Shown here piece after piece: positions 52,695-60,997 of a stretch of DNA of 64,000 nt (the stretch's first letter is position 1; each line of letters starts with the position of its first letter). The stretch lies in assembly GCF_042666875.1 (NCBI RefSeq), contig NZ_JBHTCX010000007.1, forward strand, positions 1-64,000, read 5' to 3'. Source of the stretch: Brachybacterium sp042666875 (GTDB lineage Bacteria; Actinomycetota; Actinomycetes; Actinomycetales; Dermabacteraceae). A program made the position numbers and the translations under genes. The notes beneath the pieces were generated by a model. The model was given only the letters and a program-made list of their open reading frames with translations, was not told the origin of the DNA and made no database searches.

Positions 52695-54136
52695 CGCGGC
52701 TGCCTCTCGGGCTCGGTGCCGGTGCCGCCATGGTCCTCGAGGTGGTCCACCAGCGAGGCGGCGTAGCCGGTGTAGGTGTGCGGAGACAGTGCCAGCAGGC
52801 GGTCGCGCTCGGCCTCGGGCAGGCCCAGGGTGCCGATGAACTCGCGCATCCCCGCGCCGTCCACGCGGTGGCCGCGGGTGAGATCCTTCAGCCGCTCGTA
52901 GGGGTTGTCCATGCCGGTGGTCCCCTGGACGCCGAGGGTGCGCATCACCGACTGCACGGCCTCCCCGAGCACCTCCCAGTTGTCCTCGAGGTCGACCGCC
53001 ATCGCGTCGGCGTCGACATCCAGGCCGGCCAGGCCGCGGCGCAGGTTCGAGATCGCCAGCAGCGAATGCCCCAGCGCCGGGCCCACGTTGCGCTGGGTGG
53101 TGGAGTCGGTGAGGTCGCGCTGCAGCCGCGAGGTCACCAGCGTCTGGGACAGCGAGTCCAGCAGCGCGCCGGAGATCTCGAGGTTCGCCTCGGCGTTCTC
53201 GAACCGGATCGGGTTGACCTTGTGCGGCATCGTGGAGGAGCCGGTCCCACCCTGGGCCGAGAGCCGCTGGCGGAAGTAGCCCAGCGAGATGTAGGTCCAG
53301 ATGTCGGTGGCGAGGTTGTGCAGGATCCGTCCGGCGCGGGCGATGTCCGCGTACAGCTCGGCCTGCCAGTCGTGGGATTCGATCTGCGTGGTCAGCGGGT
53401 TCCACGTCAGCCCCAGGTGCTCGACGAAGCTGCGGGAGACCTGCTCCCAGTCGGCCGACGGCACGGCGGTGGCGTGGGCGGCATAGGTGCCGGTGGCGCC
53501 GTTGATCTTGCCCAGGATCTCGTCGTCCTCGATCCGGCGGGCCTGGCGTTCCAGCCGGTAGGCGAACACCGCGATCTCCTTGCCCAGCGTGGTGGGGGTC
53601 GCGGGCTGGCCGTGGGTGCGCGAGAGCATCGCCACCTCGGCGGTCGACCGAGCCAGCTCGGCGAGGTCGCCGATGACCGCGCGCAGAGCCGGCAGCCACA
53701 CCTCGCGCACGGCGCCCTGGATCATCAGCGCGTAGGAGAGGTTGTTGACGTCCTCGCTGGTGCAGTAGATGTGCACCACCTCGGCGAGCGGCTCGAGGCT
53801 GGTGCCGGTCAGGCGGCGCTTGATGTAGTACTCGATCGCCTTGACGTCGTGGACCGTCTCGCGCTCGATCTCGGCGTGCTCGGCGATGCCCTCGGCGCCG
53901 AAGTCCTCGGGGATGGCACGCAGCAGGGCGCGCTCGTCCTCGTCGAGGGAGCGCAGGCCGGGGATGACCCCGCCGTCCAGCAGGTGGATCATCCACTCGG
54001 TCTCGACAACCAGGCGGGCACGGTTCAGTGCGGCCTCGGAGAGGTGATCGACCAGGGGCGCGGCCTGGGCGCGGTAGCGGCCGTCGAGAGGGGTCAGGGC
54101 GATCGGCGGCGTGATGTCCGCGAAAGAGTGAGCCAT
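52691..54136 (-). CDS. purB: Adenylosuccinate lyase
   Basis: A 481-residue fumarase-superfamily enzyme acting twice in purine synthesis. It has the signature GSSTMPHKVNPI (299-310), the catalytic His in SRTHGQPATPTT and the N-terminal LTPLDGRY. It follows the E. coli-like longer PurB form. The ATG at 54136 follows GGGAGAATG. First gene of the purB-csoR-mpg run. Confidence 0.95.
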   Translation of the reverse strand: MAHSFADITPPIALTPLDGRYRAQAAPLVDHLSEAALNRARLVVETEWMIHLLDGGVIPGLRSLDEDERALLRAIPEDFGAEGIAEHAEIERETVHDVKAIEYYIKRRLTGTSLEPLAEVVHIYCTSEDVNNLSYALMIQGAVREVWLPALRAVIGDLAELARSTAEVAMLSRTHGQPATPTTLGKEIAVFAYRLERQARRIEDDEILGKINGATGTYAAHATAVPSADWEQVSRSFVEHLGLTWNPLTTQIESHDWQAELYADIARAGRILHNLATDIWTYISLGYFRQRLSAQGGTGSSTMPHKVNPIRFENAEANLEISGALLDSLSQTLVTSRLQRDLTDSTTQRNVGPALGHSLLAISNLRRGLAGLDVDADAMAVDLEDNWEVLGEAVQSVMRTLGVQGTTGMDNPYERLKDLTRGHRVDGAGMREFIGTLGLPEAERDRLLALSPHTYTGYAASLVDHLEDHGGTGTEPERQPR

Positions 54137-54232
54137 GGGGTCATTCTCCCAGAGTCCGCGCGCACGGCTGCGGAACGTCTGGGCCATGGGAGCGCCTCGG
54201 CGAACGGGCGCCGGCGGGGCGGCCCCCGATGG

Positions 54233-54652
54233 TCAGTCACGCACCTCGTAGCGGCGGTCGTCCCGCTCGCCGAGTCCGGTGACCCCCTCGACGATGGCGG
54301 ACAGAATCCCGATGATCACGCCGGCCAGCAGGGCCCACCAGAAGGTGTCGAACGTGAGGGTGAGCCCGAGCAGTCCCGAGACCCAGCTCGCCAGCAGCAG
54401 CATCAGCGTGTTGATGACCAGCTGGAACAGCCCCAGCGTCACGCAGGTGATGGGGAAGGCCAGGAACGAGAGGATCGGGCGCACGATGAGGTTCAGCAGC
54501 GCCACGATCAGCGCGATCGCGCCGATGGTGAGAACCTGCGTCAGCACCGTGGCGCTGTCGTCGCCCAGATGCATGCCGGGCAGGATCAGCGCCGTGACCC
54601 ACAGCGCGAGGCCGGTGACGATGATGTGTCCGAGGAATCGCATGGGCCCCAT
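54233..54652 (-). CDS. Phage holin family 4/YvlD-like membrane protein
   Basis: A 139-residue protein with four hydrophobic helices and RPILSFLAFPITCVTLGLFQLVIN, the core of the YvlD/phage-holin-4 family. Despite the name these are ordinary chromosomal membrane proteins of unknown role. The start at 54652 has GCGAGGAC upstream; 54643 is an alternative. Confidence 0.82.
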   Translation of the reverse strand: MGPMRFLGHIIVTGLALWVTALILPGMHLGDDSATVLTQVLTIGAIALIVALLNLIVRPILSFLAFPITCVTLGLFQLVINTLMLLLASWVSGLLGLTLTFDTFWWALLAGVIIGILSAIVEGVTGLGERDDRRYEVRD

Positions 54653-54695
54653 TGTCCTCGCCCCGGCTGGGAACGCATCGGGGATATCCCTATTC

Positions 54696-55157
54696 CTACG
54701 GTGCCTCGGTTGCGACGTCGAACCGCACCTCGTCAGCGCAGATCGAGGTGATCGTGACCGTCCAGTCCTCGATCGCGTGGGCGTCCCCGACACTGCCGTC
54801 GAACTGCTCGGGGGCGGCGGAGGACGGGCCGGTGGCGGAGAGATAGAGGCGCGCCGAGGGTCCGTCCGAGGCGGCGTACCCCAGGGCGACCCTCAGCTCG
54901 GCGCCGTCCACTTCCGGGATCTCCTCGAAGCTGCGCTCGACCGAGGAGTCGACGATGTAGTCGCCCTCCGTCGTGCAGGCGTCACCGAACTCCTCGTCGT
55001 CCCCCTCGACGTGCACGCCGGTGGGACCGGAGCCCTCGTTCGGTGTCGGGGCCGGCGAGATCTCCACAGGGCTGTCGTGCTCGAGGAGGGAGCAGCCGCT
55101 CAGGAGCGAAGCGGTGATCATCACGACGGCGGAGGTCAGGACTCGGCGATCACCCAT
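54696..55157 (-). CDS. Hypothetical lipoprotein
   Basis: A 153-residue protein. The signal peptide VLTSAVVMITASLLSGC gives a lipobox LSGC, so it is anchored outside the membrane. The mature part has two cysteines (CTTEG, SICAD) that could pair. No family recognised. The ATG at 55157 follows GGGAGG. Confidence 0.72.
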   Translation of the reverse strand: MGDRRVLTSAVVMITASLLSGCSLLEHDSPVEISPAPTPNEGSGPTGVHVEGDDEEFGDACTTEGDYIVDSSVERSFEEIPEVDGAELRVALGYAASDGPSARLYLSATGPSSAAPEQFDGSVGDAHAIEDWTVTITSICADEVRFDVATEAP

Positions 55158-55387
55158 CAATGCCTCCCGGCAGCAATCGAACGTCGACCCCGTGCTGGGC
55201 ATCGATAGTGAGCATCTGGAAATCCCAGGATCGGCACTGTGCACCAATTCTCGCCGAACGCCCTTCCCGGCGCGATGGGGAGAGGTCCCCATGGGCTGCG
55301 GCCCGCCGAGGTCGGCTGACGTCTGGGGTGCTCGACAGGGCCCCGGAGCCGGGCGCGGACGTCACGGAACAGACCGCCCGTTCGTCC

Positions 55388-55393
55388 TACCCT
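55388..55393 (+). promoter_or_regulatory. -10 hexamer TACCCT, leaderless promoter of hisC
   Basis: TACCCT ends 6 bases before the ATG at 55400; no Shine-Dalgarno sequence present. Confidence 0.5.
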
Positions 55394-55399
55394 GAACGC

Positions 55400-56515
55400 A
55401 TGTCCGCACCTCCCGACCCCGGCCGGTACCCCGAGCCCCCAGAGACCGTCCGCCTGCGCCCCGCGCTCGAGGCACTGCCCGCCTACGTCGCGGGCAAGCC
55501 CGCCGGAGACGACGGCCGGCGCCGCTTCAAGGCGTCCTCGAACGAGTCGCCCTTCCCGCCGCTGCCGGCCGTGCGGGACGCGGTCGTCGCCGCGATGGAC
55601 GAGGCCAACCGGTACCCGGACATGGCCGCCTATGCACTGCGCGAGGCGCTCGGCGCCAAGCACGGCGTGGACCCGTCCCAGATCGCGCTGTCGACCGGCT
55701 CGGTGGCCGTCAGCGGCGACCTGGTGCGCGCCCTGGTGGGCGAGGGCGACGAGGTCGTCTACGCCTGGCGCTCCTTCGAGGCCTACCCGATCCTGGTCGG
55801 CTCCCACGGCGGCACCCCCGTCCAGGTGCCGCTGACGGCAGAGCACGAGCACGACCTCGAGTCGATGGCCGCCGCCGTCACCGACCGCACCCGCCTGGTG
55901 ATCCTGTGCACCCCGAACAACCCCACCGGCCCCTCGCTGTCGACCGAACAGATCGAGGGCTTCCTCGCCCGCGTGCCCGAGCATGTCGTTGTCGCGATCG
56001 ACGAGGCCTACCGCGAGTTCCACGACCCGGCGACCGTGGCGGGAACGGCCGGGATCTTCCGCCGCCACGGCAACGTGGTGCTGCTGCGCACCTTCTCCAA
56101 GATGCAGGGCCTGGCGGGGCTGCGCATCGGCTATGCCGTGGCTCACCCGCGCCTGGCCCGTGCGCTGGGCCAGGTCACCGTCCCGTTCGGCGCGAGCGCC
56201 CCGGCGCAGGTGGCGGCCCTGGCGAGCCTGCAGCCGGGCGTGCAGGCGGAGCTGGATCAGCGCGCGGCCTGGATCCGCGAGGAGCGCTCCCGCCTCGTCG
56301 CGGCGCTCGCCGGGCAGGGCTGGCAGCTGCCGAGGTCGCAGGGCAACTTCGTCTACTTCCCGCTGGGGGAGGGCAGCCCCGCATTCGCCGCCTTCGCCGA
56401 GGAGCGCGGGCTGGTGCTGCGCGGCTACGGCACCGACGGGGTGCGCGCCACGATCTCCGAGCAGGAGGCCAACGACCTGCTCATCGAGGTCGCCGGGCAG
56501 TGGCGGCAGCGCTGA
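55400..56515 (+). CDS. hisC: Histidinol-phosphate/aromatic aminotransferase
   Basis: A 371-residue PLP aminotransferase of the HisC/Pat group. Lys234 in RTFSKMQGLAGLRIGY binds PLP; NNPTGP and DEAYREF are the other conserved elements. The SNESPFPPLP N-terminus resembles actinobacterial Pat (aromatic amino acid aminotransferase) as much as HisC, so the substrate may be phenylpyruvate rather than histidinol phosphate. No his genes lie nearby. Confidence 0.85.
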   Translation: MSAPPDPGRYPEPPETVRLRPALEALPAYVAGKPAGDDGRRRFKASSNESPFPPLPAVRDAVVAAMDEANRYPDMAAYALREALGAKHGVDPSQIALSTGSVAVSGDLVRALVGEGDEVVYAWRSFEAYPILVGSHGGTPVQVPLTAEHEHDLESMAAAVTDRTRLVILCTPNNPTGPSLSTEQIEGFLARVPEHVVVAIDEAYREFHDPATVAGTAGIFRRHGNVVLLRTFSKMQGLAGLRIGYAVAHPRLARALGQVTVPFGASAPAQVAALASLQPGVQAELDQRAAWIREERSRLVAALAGQGWQLPRSQGNFVYFPLGEGSPAFAAFAEERGLVLRGYGTDGVRATISEQEANDLLIEVAGQWRQR

Positions 56516-56681
56516 GGACCACGACGGTCCCGGCCGCCAGATCGTGCGGCCCCCGGCCGCTGCCGCGCAGACTCATCACGGCGAAGACACCGATGACGGC
56601 ATAGGTGAGCGCGGCGAGCACGATCGCATCGCCTGATCCGTGGCAAGCGGAGGCCACGGCTCGGGTGTGCAGTCCGGCCAC
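56481..56681 (-). CDS. Possible small membrane protein
   Basis: A 66-codon frame with a GTG start encoding one good hydrophobic helix (AIVLAALTYAVIGVFAVMSL) and a basic end. It occupies the gap between hisC and the MFS gene on the opposite strand and overlaps the hisC end by 35 bases. Codon use is compatible with coding, but there is no clear start signal. Confidence 0.3.
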   Translation of the reverse strand: MAGLHTRAVASACHGSGDAIVLAALTYAVIGVFAVMSLRGSGRGPHDLAAGTVVVLSAAATARRPR

Positions 56682-56684
56682 GGG

Positions 56685-56690
56685 TAGTGT
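56685..56690 (+). promoter_or_regulatory. -10 hexamer TAGTGT of the MFS gene
   Basis: TAGTGT predicts a start near 56697, which removes the GTG at 56687 as a start and supports 56738 (or the GTG at 56732) behind AGGAAAG. Confidence 0.4.
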
Positions 56691-56737
56691 CTGAGCCGAG
56701 GAAGCACGAGCCTCGCGAGCAGGAAAGAACGGTGATC

Positions 56738-58066
56738 ATGGGCGCCCGCGCCGTCGACAGCAGCACACTCGGCGGCCCCCGCGCCTACGTCGTCTGGGGT
56801 GCGGCCCTGGTCGCCTACGCGATCGCGGTCCTGCAGCGCACCACGATGGGTGTCTCCGGGCTGGAGGCGACCGAGCGCTTCGGCACCTCCGCCACCATCG
56901 TCTCCACCTTCGTCGTCCTCCAGCTGCTGGTCTACGCCCTCGCCCAGGTCCCGGCCGGGCTGCTGCTGGACCGCTACGGCTCCCGCGTCACCCTCACCGC
57001 CGGAGCGGTGCTGATGGCCACCGGGCAGCTCGTGATCGCCCAGACCGACACCGTCGCCCTCGCGATCCTCGCCCGCGTGGTGGTGGGGGCCGGCGACGCG
57101 CTGACCTTCTCCAGCGCCGTGCGCCTGGTGCCCGCCTGGTTCCCCGCGGGCCGCGTCCCGATCCTCACCCAGCTCACCGGCATCCTCGGCCAGGTCGGGC
57201 AGATCGCCTCCGCGGTCCCCTTCGTGGCGGTGCTGACCGTCGCCGGCTGGAGCACGGCCTTCAGCGCCGCGGCCGGGGTCAGCGGCTGCGCGGCCCTGCT
57301 CGCCCTGCTCGTGGTGCGTGCGAGCCCGCCGGGCATCCCGCGCCCCCGCCAGAAGCAGAACCTCGCGCGGATCCCGCTGGTCATCGGCCGCATCATCCGC
57401 CACCCCGCCACGCAGCTCGGCTTCTGCACGCACTTCACCGCCGGGTTCACCGGCATCGCCTTCTCGATGATGTGGGGCTATCCGTACCTCACCGCCGGCG
57501 AGGGCCTCAGCCGGCCGGCGGCGTCCGCGGTGATGACGGTGCTGGTGGTCGTCTCCATCATCGGGGGACCGGTGATCGGAGCCCTGACCCAGCGCCACCC
57601 GCTGCGGCGCTCGTCCCTGGTGCTGCTGATCCTGGGCACGATCGCGGTACCGCTGACCGCCCTGGTGCTGTGGCCCGGTCCCGCCCCGATCTGGCTGCTG
57701 CTGGTGCTGGTGGCCGGCTTCTCCATCGGCGGGCCCGCCAGCTCCGTCGGCTTCGACTTCCCCCGCACCGATCTGGCCCGTCACCGCCTCGGCACCGCCA
57801 CCGGGATGGTGATCATGGGCGGCTTCTCCGGCGGTCTGATCGCCATCCTGCTGATCGGCATGATCCTCGACCTGCTGCGGCCCGACGGGAACTACGACCT
57901 GGCGGCGTTCCGCATCGCCTTCGCCGTCCAGATCCCGATGCTCCTGGTGGGTACCGCGGGCATGCTCATCACCCGGCGCAATCTCCGGCGCCGGATGGCT
58001 GCCCGCGGCGAGGTGGTGCCGCCATGGCGGGAAGTGTGGCGCAACGGCCGCTGGCGCCGGCTGTGA
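56738..58066 (+). CDS. Major facilitator superfamily transporter
   Basis: A 442-residue transporter with 12 predicted hydrophobic segments. The loop after helix 2 is LDRYGSRVT, the usual MFS motif A. The N-terminal segment LQRTTMGVSGLEATERF and VVVGAGDALTFSSAVRLVP resemble nitrate/sugar-phosphate-type carriers, but no substrate can be assigned. The start was chosen from the predicted promoter and Shine-Dalgarno sequence. Confidence 0.85.
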   Translation: MGARAVDSSTLGGPRAYVVWGAALVAYAIAVLQRTTMGVSGLEATERFGTSATIVSTFVVLQLLVYALAQVPAGLLLDRYGSRVTLTAGAVLMATGQLVIAQTDTVALAILARVVVGAGDALTFSSAVRLVPAWFPAGRVPILTQLTGILGQVGQIASAVPFVAVLTVAGWSTAFSAAAGVSGCAALLALLVVRASPPGIPRPRQKQNLARIPLVIGRIIRHPATQLGFCTHFTAGFTGIAFSMMWGYPYLTAGEGLSRPAASAVMTVLVVVSIIGGPVIGALTQRHPLRRSSLVLLILGTIAVPLTALVLWPGPAPIWLLLVLVAGFSIGGPASSVGFDFPRTDLARHRLGTATGMVIMGGFSGGLIAILLIGMILDLLRPDGNYDLAAFRIAFAVQIPMLLVGTAGMLITRRNLRRRMAARGEVVPPWREVWRNGRWRRL

Positions 58067-58070
58067 CCGC

Positions 58071-58100
58071 TTGCCGCGGCTGAGCGCCGTGCCGTAGCGT
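58071..58100 (+). promoter_or_regulatory. Promoter (TTGCCG, 18 bp, TAGCGT) of the oxidoreductase-GH3 operon
   Basis: A -35-like TTGCCG and a -10 TAGCGT, 18 bases apart. An unusually AT-rich leader (ACACTTAATTTC) and an ideal AAGGAGG precede the ATG at 58132. Confidence 0.55.
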
Positions 58101-58131
58101 TCCCTCCGACACTTAATTTCAAGGAGGAAGT

Positions 58132-59400
58132 ATGTCTTTCAGTCTCGGCATCGTCGGGATCGGACAGTTCGGCAAGCACTTCGCGGAACTGTTCGCGGCC
58201 CATCCCGAGATCGACGAGCTGTACGCCGTCGACGCGATCCCGGAGCGGATCGACGCCGTCGAAGCCCGCGGCGTGCACTTCGCCGGACGCTTCGAGACCT
58301 TCGAGGACCTGCTGGCCTCCGACGTCGACGCGGTCGCGATCTTCACCCAGCGCTGGACCCATGGCGAGCACGCCCTGGCCGCGCTGCGCGCCGGCAAGCA
58401 TGTCTACTCGGCGGTGCCGATGGCGATCGCGGAGGACGAGATCCGCCAGATCACCGAGGAGGTCCGGCGCACGGGCCTGGTCTACATGATGGGGGAGACC
58501 AGCCAGTACAACTCGGCAGTGGTCCTCGCCCGGCGGCTGCATCGCAGCGGAGTCTTCGGCGAGGTGTTCTACGCCGAGGGCGACTACGTCCACGACATGG
58601 ACCTGGGCTTCTACGACGCCTACAAGTACTCCGGCGGCGAGGGCTGGAAGGCCACCGCCTCCTACCCGCCCCTGCTGTACCCCACCCACTCCATCGGCGG
58701 CATCCTCGGCGTGCTCGAGAATCACGCGGTCTCGGTCTCGGCGATCGGCCGGCCCGACACCCGCGGCGACGGCGTCTTCGACAAGGACGTCTCGATGTTC
58801 GACAACGACGTCTCCAACGCCTTCGCGCTGTTCGAGATGGACAACGGCGGCGCCTTCCGCACCAACGAGCTGCGGCGCGTGGGCTACCCCTCGCACCTGC
58901 GCGAGTCGCGCTTCCGCTTCTTCGGCGAGGCCTCCTCGTTCGAGGAGACGATCGACGTCACCTACTGGCACGACAAGGAACGCGTGCTGGACGTGAGCGA
59001 CGCGATCCGCACCGCGGCGACCATGAGCCTGGACGATCCCCGCCTGGCCGACGTCTCCCCGGCCCTGCGCGATGCCTTCGTCGCCGGATCCTCCCCGGCC
59101 CACCACCAGTCGCGGCTGCCCGAGCAGTTCCACGGCATGCCCAACGGGCACGAGGGCGCCCACCACTTCCTGGTCGACGACTTCGCGCGCGCCGTGGTCG
59201 ACGGCATGCAGCCCGCCGTCAACGCCTGGCAGGCCGCCCGGTACACCCTGCCCGGCGTCATCGCTCACCAGTCGATGAACAACGGCGGCGAGCGGCTGCC
59301 GATCGCCGACCTCGGGGACTGCCCGCTGCCCGTGCAGGATCTCGACGCCGACCAGGAGCCTCTGGATGTCGCCGCCCTGGAGCGGCTGATCGAGAGCTGA
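58132..59400 (+). CDS. Gfo/Idh/MocA-family oxidoreductase
   Basis: A 422-residue dehydrogenase. The Rossmann fold begins LGIVGIGQFGKHF; in place of the usual EKP, the motif reads YSAVPMA, so it belongs to a divergent subgroup. The C-terminal half contains SQYNSAVVLARRL and HSIGGILGVLENH. It probably acts on a sugar or sugar acid. Best ribosome-binding site in the window (AAGGAGG, 5 bases). The GH3 gene starts 17 bases after its stop. Confidence 0.85.
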   Translation: MSFSLGIVGIGQFGKHFAELFAAHPEIDELYAVDAIPERIDAVEARGVHFAGRFETFEDLLASDVDAVAIFTQRWTHGEHALAALRAGKHVYSAVPMAIAEDEIRQITEEVRRTGLVYMMGETSQYNSAVVLARRLHRSGVFGEVFYAEGDYVHDMDLGFYDAYKYSGGEGWKATASYPPLLYPTHSIGGILGVLENHAVSVSAIGRPDTRGDGVFDKDVSMFDNDVSNAFALFEMDNGGAFRTNELRRVGYPSHLRESRFRFFGEASSFEETIDVTYWHDKERVLDVSDAIRTAATMSLDDPRLADVSPALRDAFVAGSSPAHHQSRLPEQFHGMPNGHEGAHHFLVDDFARAVVDGMQPAVNAWQAARYTLPGVIAHQSMNNGGERLPIADLGDCPLPVQDLDADQEPLDVAALERLIES

Positions 59401-59417
59401 GCGCGCACAATGGCTCC

Positions 59418-60905
59418 ATGACGAGCACTCCGGCGGCCGGGCACTGGGACAGCGACGCTCTCGGCGTGCTGATGGCGCCGTTGACCGGCACCCAGCTGCC
59501 GGAGTGGATGGGCGAGGTGCTCGAGGCGGGCCTGGCCTCGGTGATCCTGTTCGGGCACAACACCCCGGACCCGGAGACCGCGGCCGCCCTGTCCCGGGCC
59601 ATGCACGCCCGCTCGGCGGACTGCGTGGTGGCGATCGACGAGGAGGGCGGGGACGTCACCCGCCTCCAGGCGGCCACCGGCTCCTCGCTGCCGACGGCGT
59701 GGGCGCTCGGCGAGGTCGACGATCCGGAGCTGACCCGCCACGCCGGCAGCGCTCTGGGCGATATCCTGGCCGCCTGCGACATCGACCTCGATCTGGCACC
59801 GGTCCTGGACGTCTCCACCGACCCGGCCAACCCCGTCATCGGCACCCGGGCCTTCAGCGACGACCCGGACCGGGTCGCCGCCCACGCCCAGGCGTTCGCC
59901 GCAGGCCTGATCGAGTCCGGGCTCGGCACCTGCGCCAAGCACTTCCCCGGTCACGGCGCCACCGCCACGGACTCCCACACCGCCCTGCCCCTGATCGAGC
60001 TGGACCGCGAGGAGTTCACGCGCGATCATCTCGCGCCGTGGTCCATCGCGCCGTGGCTGGATGCCGTGATGACCGCGCACGTGCTGGTCCCCTCGCTCGG
60101 GGAAGGGCCCGCCTCGATCTCGTCCTGGTCGCGCCCCGAGCTGGACCGCGCCGTCAGCGGCACCTTCCACGGCCTCGTGATCACCGATGCCCTCGACATG
60201 GCCGCGGTGGCCGGCACCGTCGGCTACGGCGAGGCCGCGGTGCGCGCCATCGAGGCCGGGGCCGACCTGCTGTGCCTGGGCACCTCCATCCGGCGCGACG
60301 ACCGGCACATGCTGCGCGAGGCGCACGACGCCCTGGTGGCGGCCGTCGCCGACGGGCGGCTGAGCCGCGAGAGCCTGCATGCGCGGGCCGAGGGCACCCG
60401 GGCGCAGTGCCGCCGTCTGCGCACCCGCCGCCGATTCGTCCCCGCTCCCGAACTGCCCGCTGCGCTCGCTCACGCCGACGCGCTGGGCTCCGACGCCGCC
60501 GCCCGCGCCGTCCGCGGCCGCCACGCCCACCTGGACCTGCGCCCAGTGCTGGTGGCGGACCTCCGTGCCCGCGCCGATCACGCCTCCGGGGCCCGGGCTC
60601 CGCAATTGATCCAGGCACTCGCCGAGCAGGGAGTGCAGGCCGTTGTGCCGGACTATCCGGGCCAGGATGCCCATAGCCACCAGCTGACCTCGGCTCCGCA
60701 GGTCCTCGTACTGACCCGGCTGTCCCGCAGCGACCCTGACGAGGGGGCGCGCCTCAGCGCACTGCTGGCGCGCCGGCCCGACGCGATCGTGGTCCACACC
60801 GGTGTGCCCGACGCCGCTCCGGACCATCGCCGCCTGGTCCTCGCCCACGGCGCCGGCCGCACCATGATGCGCGCCGCCGTCGACCTCCTGCTGCGCGGGC
60901 GGTGA
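59418..60905 (+). CDS. nagZ: Glycoside hydrolase family 3 (NagZ-like beta-N-acetylhexosaminidase)
   Basis: A 495-residue enzyme. KHFPGHGATATDSH carries the Asp-His pair typical of NagZ, and VITDALDMAAV holds the catalytic nucleophile Asp. No signal peptide is seen, so it acts in the cytoplasm, probably on imported GlcNAc-containing muropeptides or chito-oligosaccharides. About 150 C-terminal residues form a second alpha/beta domain. Likely cotranscribed with the upstream oxidoreductase. Confidence 0.85.
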   Translation: MTSTPAAGHWDSDALGVLMAPLTGTQLPEWMGEVLEAGLASVILFGHNTPDPETAAALSRAMHARSADCVVAIDEEGGDVTRLQAATGSSLPTAWALGEVDDPELTRHAGSALGDILAACDIDLDLAPVLDVSTDPANPVIGTRAFSDDPDRVAAHAQAFAAGLIESGLGTCAKHFPGHGATATDSHTALPLIELDREEFTRDHLAPWSIAPWLDAVMTAHVLVPSLGEGPASISSWSRPELDRAVSGTFHGLVITDALDMAAVAGTVGYGEAAVRAIEAGADLLCLGTSIRRDDRHMLREAHDALVAAVADGRLSRESLHARAEGTRAQCRRLRTRRRFVPAPELPAALAHADALGSDAAARAVRGRHAHLDLRPVLVADLRARADHASGARAPQLIQALAEQGVQAVVPDYPGQDAHSHQLTSAPQVLVLTRLSRSDPDEGARLSALLARRPDAIVVHTGVPDAAPDHRRLVLAHGAGRTMMRAAVDLLLRGR

Positions 60906-60939
60906 GCACGCGATCTCAACTCACCCCTGGGGCCGCGAC

Positions 60940-60959
60940 ATCCGCTGTGACCAGCGGAT
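60940..60959 (+). terminator. Intrinsic terminator after the GH3 gene
   Basis: An 8-bp perfect stem ATCCGCTG/CAGCGGAT with loop TGAC, followed by CTTTATT, 35 bases past the GH3 stop. Confidence 0.7.
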
Positions 60960-60967
60960 CTTTATTC

Positions 60968-60983
60968 CCTACGGCACCGTAGG
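60968..60983 (+). promoter_or_regulatory. Inverted repeat CCTACGG-CA-CCGTAGG in the bkd promoter
   Basis: A 7-bp perfect inverted repeat lying immediately upstream of the TACGCT -10, in the -35/-10 spacer. This is where a repressor would block the promoter; which regulator binds is unknown. Confidence 0.4.
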
Positions 60984-60984
60984 T

Positions 60985-60990
60985 TACGCT
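60985..60990 (+). promoter_or_regulatory. -10 hexamer TACGCT, leaderless promoter of the E1/E2 operon
   Basis: TACGCT ends 7 bases before the GTG at 60998, with no Shine-Dalgarno sequence. Confidence 0.5.
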
Positions 60991-60997
60991 CCCCGGC

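Noticed and set aside
54233..54652. Prophage remnant because of the holin-family protein
   Set aside because: The YvlD/holin-4 family is common on chromosomes and no other phage gene is nearby.
60940..60959. Operator for the bkd operon
   Set aside because: The stem has a tight 4-base loop and is followed by CTTTATT, so a terminator for the GH3 gene explains it better.
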